A stretch of 34,417 nucleotides of DNA from an uncultured Mycoplasmatota bacterium. Lineage in GTDB: Bacteria > Bacillota_I > Bacilli_A > Izemoplasmatales > Izemoplasmataceae. The position numbers and the translations under genes were made by a program. This document shows positions 16,480 through 24,073 of this stretch, piece by piece. The stretch covers positions 1-34,417 of the forward strand of contig CAJXNT010000010.1 of NCBI GenBank assembly GCA_913057225.1, read 5' to 3'. The first letter of the stretch is position 1; each line of letters starts with the position of its first letter. Under the pieces are notes generated by a model that saw only the letters and a program-made list of their open reading frames with translations, made no database searches and was not told the origin of the DNA.

Positions 16480-17029
16480 CGTGAATCTCGATCAATTTGG
16501 ATGTTAACTCGGGATGGGCTCGGGTCACTTTTTCTTTCATCGCGCGTTCTAAGCGTCTTAATAGTTTGGTGTACCATTTTTCACTTTTACGTTTGATGGG
16601 GGGGACGAGAATCGTGGGCATGCCGACTTTGCTGGCCCCATATAAATCGGTCATGAATTGATCGCCCACCATCATCGTTTCAGATGGTTTTAAGTTGAGT
16701 CTTTTGAGGGCTTTTCGGTACCCTCGTTTTAACGGTTTATTGGCCGATAAAATGACGTCTATTCCACACGCATCCGCAAAGTCTTTGACGTCTTGGTGAT
16801 GGTTATTGGTCAGCATCATGGTTTTTAATCCCAAGCGTTCAAGTTCAGTAAAAAGGGCTTGATGCCAAGGTTTTACAGCCCGATCATCGTAAGGAATCAA
16901 GGTATTGTCCACATCAAAAATGACGCCTTTAAAGCCGCTTGATTTCAAGGCATTTAAATCAATGGCCTTTACGGAAGGCAGCACATCATAAGGAATGAAT
17001 CGATGGGTGGGCAATAGATGTTCGATCAT
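16472..17029 (-). CDS. yqeG: HAD-superfamily (subclass IIIA) phosphatase YqeG
   Basis: A 185-residue HAD phosphatase of the YqeG family; its physiological substrate is unknown. Motif I is FDVDNTL with the nucleophile D39 and acid D41, motif II is LTNN, and motif III/IV is GDQFMTDLYG. I chose the ATG at 17027-17029 because AAAGG lies 5 nt upstream; a GTG two codons earlier is less likely. It overlaps the end of the peptidase gene by 44 nt and the start of yqeH by 8 nt. Confidence 0.92.
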   Translation of the reverse strand: MIEHLLPTHRFIPYDVLPSVKAIDLNALKSSGFKGVIFDVDNTLIPYDDRAVKPWHQALFTELERLGLKTMMLTNNHHQDVKDFADACGIDVILSANKPLKRGYRKALKRLNLKPSETMMVGDQFMTDLYGASKVGMPTILVPPIKRKSEKWYTKLLRRLERAMKEKVTRAHPELTSKLIEIHDA

Positions 17030-17621
17030 AAGCACCTTTCAAAAACGATTGATGAATGGTTTTCAGTTCTTTTTGGAGGATGGGATAGGCTGGATGAATG
17101 CTTTTTAAGAGGTGATAAAACCCCGCTTGGTGATTGGGCTCATTCAAGTGCGTGATTTCATGGGCGTAAATGGCTTTCAAATACGGTTTGGGATAATGCA
17201 CCAACATTTGATTGAAGCGAATGATGCGTCGGTGGGGATGACAGCTGCCAAATTTGGAGCGGTAGGGCTTGATTTCATAGACTAAGTTATCCAAATTTAT
17301 CTTAGACTGAGACGTTTTAAATTCGGATTCGAGCCGGACAATTTCATCCATGAGGACGTGTTTGAGGGTGCGCACGTTCCAGGGGCCATAACTGCCAAAA
17401 ACATGCCCATACTGGTGCGTCAAATAGGCGTCATAATCAAAGGGAATGGGCAGTTTCAAGAGGCGCTCAAAGTCTTGGATGACCATGTTTTTCAGAGCCC
17501 GTGCTGGCATCGTTTTCGGGCCGTGCACGATAAAGCGATCGGCGTGTGTGCGCCTTACACTCATCCGAGTGGTTTTAATTTGTTTCAGGGTGATGGTCAT
17601 GGATTGGTGCGTAAAAATCAT
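16986..17621 (-). CDS. YgjP-like zinc metallopeptidase domain protein
   Basis: A 211-residue protein with the YgjP/DUF45-type metallopeptidase signature. HEITHLNEPNHQAGFYHLL begins near residue 153, giving HExxH plus a third histidine, preceded by SKFGSCHPHRRIIRFNQML, which resembles the family segment before the zinc site. Substrates are unknown. Its ATG overlaps the mtnN stop as ATGA (17618-17621) with no clear ribosome binding site, so coupling is likely. Its C-terminal 44 nt overlap yqeG in another frame. This gene is not part of the Bacillus yqeG block. Confidence 0.85.
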   Translation of the reverse strand: MIFTHQSMTITLKQIKTTRMSVRRTHADRFIVHGPKTMPARALKNMVIQDFERLLKLPIPFDYDAYLTHQYGHVFGSYGPWNVRTLKHVLMDEIVRLESEFKTSQSKINLDNLVYEIKPYRSKFGSCHPHRRIIRFNQMLVHYPKPYLKAIYAHEITHLNEPNHQAGFYHLLKSIHPAYPILQKELKTIHQSFLKGAYDRTSIAHPSIHSL

Positions 17622-18283
17622 CGAAACACCGCTTCGACCAAGGACGCAAAGGGCGTCATGACTTGGTCTAAAAAGACATTAAAATCATCGACTTGAGAGG
17701 CGGTTCCCACTTCATCGCTGATGGCTTTCAAGGCAATGAATGGCACCTTTTCTTGATGGGCGACCAAGGCGATGCCTGCCGCTTCCATTTCACACGCTTT
17801 AATGCCACGCACGCGGTCTAAAATGGGATGAATCGTCTCTAAATCGGTCACGAATTGATCCCCGGTAATCACATGCGATTTTTCCAACGGTATACCGAGG
17901 CGCTCAGCCACATCCAAACAGCTTTGACGTAAGGTTTTATCCGTTTTAAACACAGGCGGCATTCCCGGATATTGACCGCGGACATAATTAAAGGCGGTCA
18001 CATCCACATCATGAAACAACACTTTGTGCGCGAGGACCAACGCGCCCTTAGGGGTGTTGATACCTCCGGCCACGCCGATATTCACAATGACGTCGGGGTG
18101 CGCCCGGTTGATTAATTGCTGGGTGGCGAGGGCCGCCAAGGTTTTCCCCACCCCACTGATGATGACTTTAAAGCGGCCACCTTCTGAGATATAAAAAGGA
18201 TCTTCAAAATGAAAAGACCCCGGATAATGGCGTTTAAAAACGTCGAATTCACTTTCTAAGGCAAACACAAAGCCTACGGTCAT
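17618..18283 (-). CDS. mtnN: 5'-methylthioadenosine/S-adenosylhomocysteine nucleosidase
   Basis: MtnN (Pfs) cleaves adenine from methylthioadenosine and S-adenosylhomocysteine, recycling by-products of SAM-dependent reactions. The 221-residue protein has the acidic ALESEFD (E12), NIGVAGGI, a CEMEAAG segment near residue 172 and ISDE with the catalytic aspartate. Length is typical. The ATG at 18281-18283 has AAAGGA 6 nt upstream. It follows greA, but a terminator hairpin stands between them. It heads a chain of overlapping genes running to yqeM, several of which encode or neighbour methyltransferases. Confidence 0.95.
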   Translation of the reverse strand: MTVGFVFALESEFDVFKRHYPGSFHFEDPFYISEGGRFKVIISGVGKTLAALATQQLINRAHPDVIVNIGVAGGINTPKGALVLAHKVLFHDVDVTAFNYVRGQYPGMPPVFKTDKTLRQSCLDVAERLGIPLEKSHVITGDQFVTDLETIHPILDRVRGIKACEMEAAGIALVAHQEKVPFIALKAISDEVGTASQVDDFNVFLDQVMTPFASLVEAVFR

Positions 18284-18300
18284 AAACCTTCCTTTTATCT

Positions 18301-18327
18301 AAAAAAAGAATGGCAGGCATTCTTTTT
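18301..18327 (-). terminator. Intrinsic terminator of greA, starting in its stop codon
   Basis: On the minus strand AAAAAGAATG pairs with CATTCTTTTT around a 5-nt loop and ends in a run of seven T. The first bases belong to the greA TAA (18326-18328). mtnN begins only about 20 nt later with no clear promoter between, so some read-through is likely. Confidence 0.82.
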
Positions 18328-18796
18328 AATAGACTTTTTCAATCGTCACACTCACTTCGCGGTTGGATTGGGTTTTCACGAGTTTGGAATCGCCTTCTTT
18401 GGCGCCAATGATGGCACGGCCAATCGGCGATTCATTGGAAATCATGTTTTGGAAGGGGTTGGCTTCCAGTGAGCCCACAATTGTGTAATCCACGGGGGCA
18501 TTGTCATCAATTTTTAAGCTGACTTTACGGCCGATGTGAATCGCTTTTCCCCGTTTGGTATTTTTAATGAGGGTGTAATTTTTTAAGATGTTTTCGATTT
18601 CTTTGATCCGGCCTTCAATGCGCGCTTGATCTTCTCTCGCCGCGTCATAATCCGCGTTTTCTGAGAGGTCGCCTTGCGCTCTGGCTTCTTTTAAAGCTTC
18701 TAAGTTGGCATCACGCTCCACGGTTTTAAGTTGATGGAGCTCTTGTTCTAAAGCCTCAAGACCGGCTTGCGTCAATTGATATTTATTATTTTCCAT
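18326..18796 (-). CDS. greA: Transcription elongation factor GreA
   Basis: GreA enters the RNA polymerase secondary channel and stimulates cleavage of backtracked transcripts. The 156-residue protein has the N-terminal antiparallel coiled coil with the tip GDLSENADYDAA carrying the conserved acidic residues, and the C-terminal FKBP-like domain (NEESPIG-type segment SNESPIGRAIIG). The ATG at 18794-18796 has AAAGGAG 5 nt upstream. A TATAAT lies at 18818-18823. It follows the trmR-like gene with 47 nt between. Confidence 0.97.
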   Translation of the reverse strand: MENNKYQLTQAGLEALEQELHQLKTVERDANLEALKEARAQGDLSENADYDAAREDQARIEGRIKEIENILKNYTLIKNTKRGKAIHIGRKVSLKIDDNAPVDYTIVGSLEANPFQNMISNESPIGRAIIGAKEGDSKLVKTQSNREVSVTIEKVY

Positions 18797-18817
18797 GCAG
18801 TCTCCTTTACATTACCT

Positions 18818-18823
18818 ATTATA
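18818..18823 (-). promoter_or_regulatory. Possible -10 element for greA
   Basis: A perfect TATAAT on the minus strand lies about 20 nt before the greA start region. Neither a good -35 nor the TG extension is seen, so it may be weak or fortuitous in this A/T-rich spacer. No terminator separates the upstream gene from greA. Confidence 0.4.
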
Positions 18824-18843
18824 ATCGATTTTTTTGAAAAGCT

Positions 18844-19422
18844 CTATGATTTTGGCTTGATGATGGGCGTTAATACGGCAATGCCATCACCGAGATCACA
18901 AAATTCAACCGTCCACCGTGGATCGTTTTTTAGCCAGTTCAAAAAGGTGTCATGTTTGGTTTTTAATGCTTCCCTGGATGCGGTCTGTGGGGCATCATTG
19001 ATGCGCGAAAGGGCGATGTTGTCAATCAGCATGAAGCCACGAATATCCAGGTGTTTAAAGAACCGTTCAACGAGGGCTTTTTGTTGGGATTTCGACGCAT
19101 CGATGAGAATCGCATCATAGACTCTGACGGGATAAAAGTGGTGGGCATCTTCATGATAAAGATTCACGCGGTCCAAAAGATGCAGGGCTTTAAACCGTTG
19201 AAACGCCGCGTCCGCCGCATCGCCATTTTTTTCGACGGTGTCAATGTTGAGTGACGCCAGTGCCCTCAGCAACCAGGCACTGCTTTCACCCAGGCCGGTG
19301 CCAATTTCTAATAATGTCTGGGTCGAATGGGTCTCACAGAGGGTTTTTAAATGCGCTCGCACATCCGCTTTGAGGGGCGTCGCATAGACCGAGTGATCAG
19401 TCGTGGGCGTGGCCATCGTCAT
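18844..19422 (-). CDS. trmR: O-methyltransferase, TrmR (YrrM)-like
   Basis: A 192-residue class I SAM-dependent O-methyltransferase with LLEIGTGLGESSAWLL as the SAM motif, then IDTVEKN, and YDAILIDASKSQQ carrying the metal-binding acidic residues typical of the catechol-type group. By position between DUF1292/ruvX and greA it matches Bacillus yrrM, whose product TrmR methylates 5-hydroxyuridine at the tRNA wobble position. The usual companion genes trhP1/trhP2 (yrrN/yrrO) and mltG are not adjacent. The ATG at 19420-19422 overlaps the DUF1292 gene by 26 nt; an ATG two codons later is equally possible. Confidence 0.8.
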   Translation of the reverse strand: MTMATPTTDHSVYATPLKADVRAHLKTLCETHSTQTLLEIGTGLGESSAWLLRALASLNIDTVEKNGDAADAAFQRFKALHLLDRVNLYHEDAHHFYPVRVYDAILIDASKSQQKALVERFFKHLDIRGFMLIDNIALSRINDAPQTASREALKTKHDTFLNWLKNDPRWTVEFCDLGDGIAVLTPIIKPKS

Positions 19423-19699
19423 CTAAAAAGGTGTTGAGCACTTCTTCGATCATGTCAAATTCTTCATCGGTTTCAATGGCAGAAAGCTGCCCACCGTCTT
19501 TGTTTTCTTCGTTAAACGAGGCGGCAAATACTTCATCGGAATCGCCCGGTTCTTTATACACGACGTACGATTTGCCGAGTTCATCGGAATGAAACGTCAG
19601 GACGATTTCATACACCTGCGTATCGCCATTTTCATCAATGACTTCTAAGCGTTTATCATCGGGCAAGTCGTGGATGAGTGGCACGTTCAAATCTTTCAT
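19397..19699 (-). CDS. DUF1292 family protein (YrzB-like)
   Basis: A 100-residue acidic protein of the DUF1292 family, recognisable by DENGDTQVYEIVLTFHSDELGKSYVVYK and the acidic end FDMIEEVLNTFLDDD. No biochemical function is established for this family. It is conserved next to ruvX across Bacillota, as here. It overlaps ruvX by 4 nt (ATGA), with AAAGGA 5 nt before the ATG, and overlaps the methyltransferase gene. Confidence 0.9.
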   Translation of the reverse strand: MKDLNVPLIHDLPDDKRLEVIDENGDTQVYEIVLTFHSDELGKSYVVYKEPGDSDEVFAASFNEENKDGGQLSAIETDEEFDMIEEVLNTFLDDDGHAHD

Positions 19700-20118
19700 A
19701 CAGATCCTTTCGATTGGAGATAATCTTGCAAGAGAATGGCCGCGGAAAATTGGTCAATTTCCGCGTCTTTTTGCTTTTTGGATAACCCCGAAGCGTCCAT
19801 GTAATGACTGGCCAGTTTCGTGGTGAAACGCTCATCAAATAATACCACATTTAACGGGCTTTTTTGGCGCAATATTTTCTTGAGGCGCTTGGCTTGCTTG
19901 GCTTGCGTCTTAACCTCCCCAGACAAGGTGATGGGATAGCCAATGACGATTTCTTCCACTTTTTCTTGTTCCACAAGCGCTAATATCTCGTTGCTTAAAG
20001 CGTCATAAACCAAATCTGGGTAGTGAATATTTTTAAGGCCGCGGGCCAAGGTTCCCGTTGGGTCTGATACCGCCACCCCGCACGATTTTGTGCCTAAATC
20101 TAGAGCCATGACTTTCAA
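19696..20118 (-). CDS. ruvX: RuvX/YqgF-family putative pre-16S rRNA nuclease
   Basis: A 140-residue RNase H-fold protein with ALDLGTKSCGVAVSD at the start, the central EEIVIGYPITLSGE, FDERFTT and the C-terminal acidic helix DAEIDQFSAAILLQ. Family members are linked to 16S rRNA 5'-end maturation and proposed as Holliday-junction resolvases. The start is TTG (20116-20118), supported by AAGGAG 8 nt upstream inside the last alaS codons. An ATG three codons later lacks a well-spaced site. It overlaps alaS and DUF1292 by 4 nt each. Confidence 0.94.
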   Translation of the reverse strand: MKVMALDLGTKSCGVAVSDPTGTLARGLKNIHYPDLVYDALSNEILALVEQEKVEEIVIGYPITLSGEVKTQAKQAKRLKKILRQKSPLNVVLFDERFTTKLASHYMDASGLSKKQKDAEIDQFSAAILLQDYLQSKGSV

Positions 20119-22718
20119 TAGAGTTGCTCCTTCAACGCTTGGATGATGGCTTCTTTTTGGGAGACATCTTTGGCGCCCGCTTGGGCGAATTCCGGGCTTC
20201 CACCCCCGCCGCCTCCGGCCATTTGGGCCATAGATTTGGTGAGGTTTCCCGCATGCACATCCGCTTCTTTGGATTTGACGACAATCATCAGTTTGTCGGT
20301 CACATTGACCGCAGCCACGGTGCCTTTCACGGCTTCAAAGCACGCATCGACTAGGGTTTTAAAGGCTTTGGCATCCAATCCTTCGGTGGCCATGACGAGC
20401 CGTTTGCCTTGGGCCTGTTGGACATACGCATCCAAATCGTTGGTGACCGATTGCGCTTGACGCGCTTCGAGCGTTTTTTGTGCGTGTTTTAAGGCCTCTT
20501 GCAAGGCGTCTCGGTAGGTTCTTAACGCCAGCACATCGCGGTAAGAAAAGGTGAGATGGGGCCGTTTAGGAAAATCAGGGGTAAGGTCAAATTCAGCCAG
20601 TTGATGGCTTAAGGTTTGGGCTTTGGCTTCTAACGTGTCTAGCGCATCCAGCGTGCCTTTTAAATACAGCGATTGCCGGGACGACGCATCGTTCACCAGG
20701 CCCATGATCCGGTAAATCCCTGAGCCTTTGGATTCCATACTGATGAGGGCGTAGCCTTGAATGGCTTCGGTGTTTTTCACGTGGGTCCCCCCACACAAAT
20801 CCAGGGTGACTTCCATATCCACCATGCGGACATCGCCCGTGTATTTTTCACCAAATTCGGCCGTCGCCCCCCGGGCTTTCGCGGTCTTTAAATCGGTGAC
20901 GATGGTGGTCACAGGATGCGCCGCTTGAATGTCTTGGTTGGTGGCATCTTCAATGCGTAAAAGCAATTCATCGCTTAAGGGCGCGTCGCTGGAAAAGTCA
21001 AAGCGCATGTGATCTTCGGAGACAAATGAGCCTTGCTGGGTGATGTGCGTGCCCACCAGTTCACGCAAGTTGTGATAGACCAAATGCGTCACCGAGTGAT
21101 GTTTTTCTGTGAGCCTGCGCAGACGTTCATCCACAATAAGTTCAACGGCATCGCCTTCTTCTCCCGTGAACCCTTCGATCACATGCAGATGCTGACCGTT
21201 GGGGAGTTTCACCACGTCTAAGACTTCGTATTCATCGTCTTGGGTCCTTAAGATACCGCGGTCGGAGACTTGACCACCACTTTCCGCATAAAACGGCGTT
21301 TGGTCGGTGACGATGCCTTCGTCGGTGATGAGGGTGATGGTGGCTTCGGCGGTGAGGGTATCATAGCCGACAAAGGTGGATGGGGTTTTGAAATTTAACA
21401 ACCGTTCATCTTGGGCCCGCATGTTGGCCGATTCTTTTCGGGCCGAGCGTGCCCGTTCTTTTTGCGCATTCAGCGCCGCTTCAAACCCTTCTAAATCGAC
21501 GCTGACGCCCGCCTCTTCGGCCATTTCTTGGGTCAATTCAACGGGGAAGCCATACGTGTCATATAGTTTAAAGGCAGCCTCCCCTGGCAGCGTTTCTTTC
21601 GTGGTTTTGAGCCACTCTTTAAGTCTTTTTTCGCCGGCATTTAAAGTTTCCAAAAACTTCGTTTCTTCTTTTTGAATGATGCGTTCAATGCGTTTTTTTT
21701 GCGCCTCGAGGTAGGGATAACTCTCGGCCATGATGGAAATGACTGGGGCGACGAGGGTGTGTAAAAAAGCCCCTTCAATGCCTAAGGCTTTTCCGTGTTT
21801 GACGGCCCGTCTTAAGAGCCGTCTTAAGACGTAACCACGGCCTTCGTTGGAAAGCTGAGCGCCATCGGCCAGAGCGAAGGTGACACTGCGGATGTGATCG
21901 GCGATGACTTTATAAGCGAGTTGGCCGTCATAGGGAATTCCAGATAAGCGTTCCGTGGCCTGAATGATTGGGATAAATCCATCAGTTTCAAAATTGGTCG
22001 GCACCGCTTGCAAGATGCAGGCCATGCGCTCTAAGCCCATGCCGGTGTCAATGTTTTTACTGGGCAGTTCTTGATAGTCTTCTCTGGGGATGCCTTTTTT
22101 GGCGTTGAACTGGGAAAAGACAATGTTCCAAATTTCCACGTATCGATCGTTTTCAATGTCTTTTTCAATCATCGACGGATCGGCGGGACCATACGCATCG
22201 CCGCGGTCATAAAATATTTCCGTGGAAGGGCCTGAAGGGCCTTCCCCAATTTCCCAGAAATTATAGTCGGTGGCGATGATGTGCGAAGGATCGACGCCGA
22301 GTGATTCCCACAGGGCCTTAGATTCATGATCGGTCGGATAGACCGTGAAATAAAGGCGGTTCAAATCCATTCCGTAATAATTTTTGGATGTCAAGAGTTC
22401 AAACGCCCAAGGAATGATCTCATCGCGGAAATAATCGCCGATGGAAAAATTCCCCAACATCTCAAAAAAGGTGTGATGCCGGGCGGTTTTCCCGACTTGT
22501 TCAATGTCGTTGGTGCGGATGCATTTTTGAGCATTCACCAAGCGTCGGGATGCGGGCACTTCCGTTCCTTCAAAATACCCTTTTAGGGGTGCCACACCGG
22601 CATTGATCCAGAGTAAACTGGGATCGTTGAGTGGGATGAGTGAGGCACTGGGTTCAACGGTATGGCCTTTGGACTTGAAAAAATCAAGCCAGATTTGTTT
22701 GATGGTTTGGGTGTTCAT
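20115..22718 (-). CDS. alaS: Alanyl-tRNA synthetase
   Basis: AlaRS charges tRNA-Ala and edits mischarged Ser and Gly. The protein is about 867 residues from the ATG at 22716-22718, which has GGAGG 8 nt upstream; a TTG within the binding site also lies in frame but is unlikely. The aminoacylation domain (PSLLWINAGVAPLKGYFEG, RHHTFFEMLGNFSIGDYF) is followed by an editing domain with HSVTH near residue 542 and CGGTH near 643, so zinc ligands are intact. A glycine-rich C-Ala segment (GGGGGGSPEFAQAG) ends the protein. A T-box leader precedes it. Confidence 0.98.
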   Translation of the reverse strand: MNTQTIKQIWLDFFKSKGHTVEPSASLIPLNDPSLLWINAGVAPLKGYFEGTEVPASRRLVNAQKCIRTNDIEQVGKTARHHTFFEMLGNFSIGDYFRDEIIPWAFELLTSKNYYGMDLNRLYFTVYPTDHESKALWESLGVDPSHIIATDYNFWEIGEGPSGPSTEIFYDRGDAYGPADPSMIEKDIENDRYVEIWNIVFSQFNAKKGIPREDYQELPSKNIDTGMGLERMACILQAVPTNFETDGFIPIIQATERLSGIPYDGQLAYKVIADHIRSVTFALADGAQLSNEGRGYVLRRLLRRAVKHGKALGIEGAFLHTLVAPVISIMAESYPYLEAQKKRIERIIQKEETKFLETLNAGEKRLKEWLKTTKETLPGEAAFKLYDTYGFPVELTQEMAEEAGVSVDLEGFEAALNAQKERARSARKESANMRAQDERLLNFKTPSTFVGYDTLTAEATITLITDEGIVTDQTPFYAESGGQVSDRGILRTQDDEYEVLDVVKLPNGQHLHVIEGFTGEEGDAVELIVDERLRRLTEKHHSVTHLVYHNLRELVGTHITQQGSFVSEDHMRFDFSSDAPLSDELLLRIEDATNQDIQAAHPVTTIVTDLKTAKARGATAEFGEKYTGDVRMVDMEVTLDLCGGTHVKNTEAIQGYALISMESKGSGIYRIMGLVNDASSRQSLYLKGTLDALDTLEAKAQTLSHQLAEFDLTPDFPKRPHLTFSYRDVLALRTYRDALQEALKHAQKTLEARQAQSVTNDLDAYVQQAQGKRLVMATEGLDAKAFKTLVDACFEAVKGTVAAVNVTDKLMIVVKSKEADVHAGNLTKSMAQMAGGGGGGSPEFAQAGAKDVSQKEAIIQALKEQLY

Positions 22719-22731
22719 GGGGACATCCTCC

Positions 22732-22951
22732 AAAAAAAAATCGCCCTAAAAAAATCGTTAGGACGTGGAATACGCGGTACCACCTAGTTTCTGAAACAAC
22801 GTGCGTTTCAGCGCTTGAGTCGTCGGTAAGGAGACGAACCCATTCACGTGAAGAAAAAAGGAGCAAACCTGAAGATTGGGGTTTGATTTTCAGCGGGCGA
22901 TCAAACTCTCTTTATCCCAATCCTTGTCAGATTCATGGCTTTTTCGTGATT
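22732..22951 (-). ncRNA. T-box riboswitch leader of alaS
   Basis: The core AGGTGGTACCGCG lies at 22773-22785 on the minus strand. Downstream, CGTCCTAA pairs with TTAGGGCG (22742-22765), followed by nine T, forming the terminator directly before the alaS ribosome binding site. Upstream, Stem I can be drawn with AAAGAGAG, the GTTTGAT/ATCAAAC arm with a GCTGAAA loop, the GATTGGG/CCCAATC helix and a GAAAAAG/CTTTTTTC base. The specifier loop then contains GCT (22862-22864), an alanine codon. The variable T-box base U matches an A discriminator as expected for tRNA-Ala. Uncharged tRNA-Ala should favour read-through. Confidence 0.93.
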
Positions 22952-22957
22952 ATCGTT

Positions 22958-22985
22958 ATTATATCAAGATTACACGGTTTTTCAA
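22958..22985 (-). promoter_or_regulatory. Promoter for the alaS T-box transcript
   Basis: The minus strand has TTGAAA (22980-22985), 16 nt, then TATAAT (22958-22963) with a TGA extension. The -35 overlaps the guaC stop codon. It drives alaS-ruvX-DUF1292-trmR and probably reads into greA. Confidence 0.8.
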
Positions 22986-24064
22986 CGATTCACAAAGACA
23001 TCGTTGAATTGACGGGCGGTGCGGATGAACGTGGTGCATTTAGATAAATCTTTCAGCGTCGGTGCGCCCACATAGGTGCACGTGGAGCGAATTCCTCCTA
23101 AGATGTCTTTGACCGTCGCATGAACATCGCCGCGGTAATCGACTTCCACCGTCCGGCCTTCGCTGGACCGGTACTCGGCGACTTCACCGTAATGTTTTTC
23201 CATCGCCGTGTCGGAGGACATGCCGTAAAATTCCACGGTTTTTTTCGGTTCTGTTTTCCACGTTTTTGCCGCTGGATCATATTCGCCGCTGAAAACGTTG
23301 GTTTCTTTGACCGTGCCCCCGCCTTGGTCGTGGCCGGCAAACATCCCACCCAGCATGACAAAATCGGCGCCGGCGCCAAACGCTTTGGCGACGTCTCCCG
23401 GACAGGTGCAGCCGCCATCGGAAATGATATGAGCGCCCAGTCCATGCGCCGCATCGGCGCATTCAATGATCGCGGAGAGTTGTGGATAGCCCACTCCAGT
23501 TTGAATGCGGGTCGTACAAACACTGCCCGGGCCGATGCCAACTTTGACAATGTCAGCCCCTCTTAAAATGAGTTCTTGAGTCATGTCGGCGGTGACGACA
23601 TTGCCCGCAATGATGGTATGCGTGGGATACGCATTTCGCACTTTGGCCACGTAATCGCCAAAGTGTTCGGAATAGCCGTTCGCCACATCAATGCAAATCG
23701 TTTCAAAATGCGGATGCGCGCTTAAAATGGCATTCAAATTGGCAAAATCACGGTCACTGGTGCCGGTGGAAATGGCCATGTGTTGGGGATCGATTTGTCC
23801 TGGGAAAGCTTGAATGGCCTCCGGCGTGATGCTTTTAACCAGACAGGTAAAAAGGCCATGCTCACTGAGCGCTTCGGCCATCTTTAACGTCCCCACCCCG
23901 TCCATGTTGGCGGCCATGATGGGAATGCCTTGATAGGTTTTTTTGGAATGTTTAAAGTGATACGTCCGCTGCAATTGGACGTCGCGACGAGATTTTAACG
24001 TGGATCGTTTCGGACGCAATAAGACATCGGCAAAATCCAATTTCAAATCGGCTTCTATTCGCAT
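22982..24064 (-). CDS. guaC: GMP reductase, enterobacterial GuaC type
   Basis: GuaC converts GMP to IMP with NADPH, returning guanine nucleotides to the IMP pool. The 360-residue sequence closely follows the E. coli-type enzyme: [50 protein letters not shown], and GPGSVCTTR with the catalytic cysteine near residue 183. Two oddities are ANMDGVGT where ANMDTVGT is usual, and an insertion of about 13 residues around [16 protein letters not shown]. The E. coli type differs from the GuaC of Bacillus. The ATG at 24062-24064 has GGGAG upstream, 9 nt after the recD2 stop. Confidence 0.93.
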   Translation of the reverse strand: MRIEADLKLDFADVLLRPKRSTLKSRRDVQLQRTYHFKHSKKTYQGIPIMAANMDGVGTLKMAEALSEHGLFTCLVKSITPEAIQAFPGQIDPQHMAISTGTSDRDFANLNAILSAHPHFETICIDVANGYSEHFGDYVAKVRNAYPTHTIIAGNVVTADMTQELILRGADIVKVGIGPGSVCTTRIQTGVGYPQLSAIIECADAAHGLGAHIISDGGCTCPGDVAKAFGAGADFVMLGGMFAGHDQGGGTVKETNVFSGEYDPAAKTWKTEPKKTVEFYGMSSDTAMEKHYGEVAEYRSSEGRTVEVDYRGDVHATVKDILGGIRSTCTYVGAPTLKDLSKCTTFIRTARQFNDVFVNR

Positions 24065-24073
24065 AACATCTCC

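Noticed and set aside
23098-23566. Frames of about 150 codons overlapping guaC on both strands
   Set aside because: They are shadows of guaC, whose full-length homology is unambiguous.
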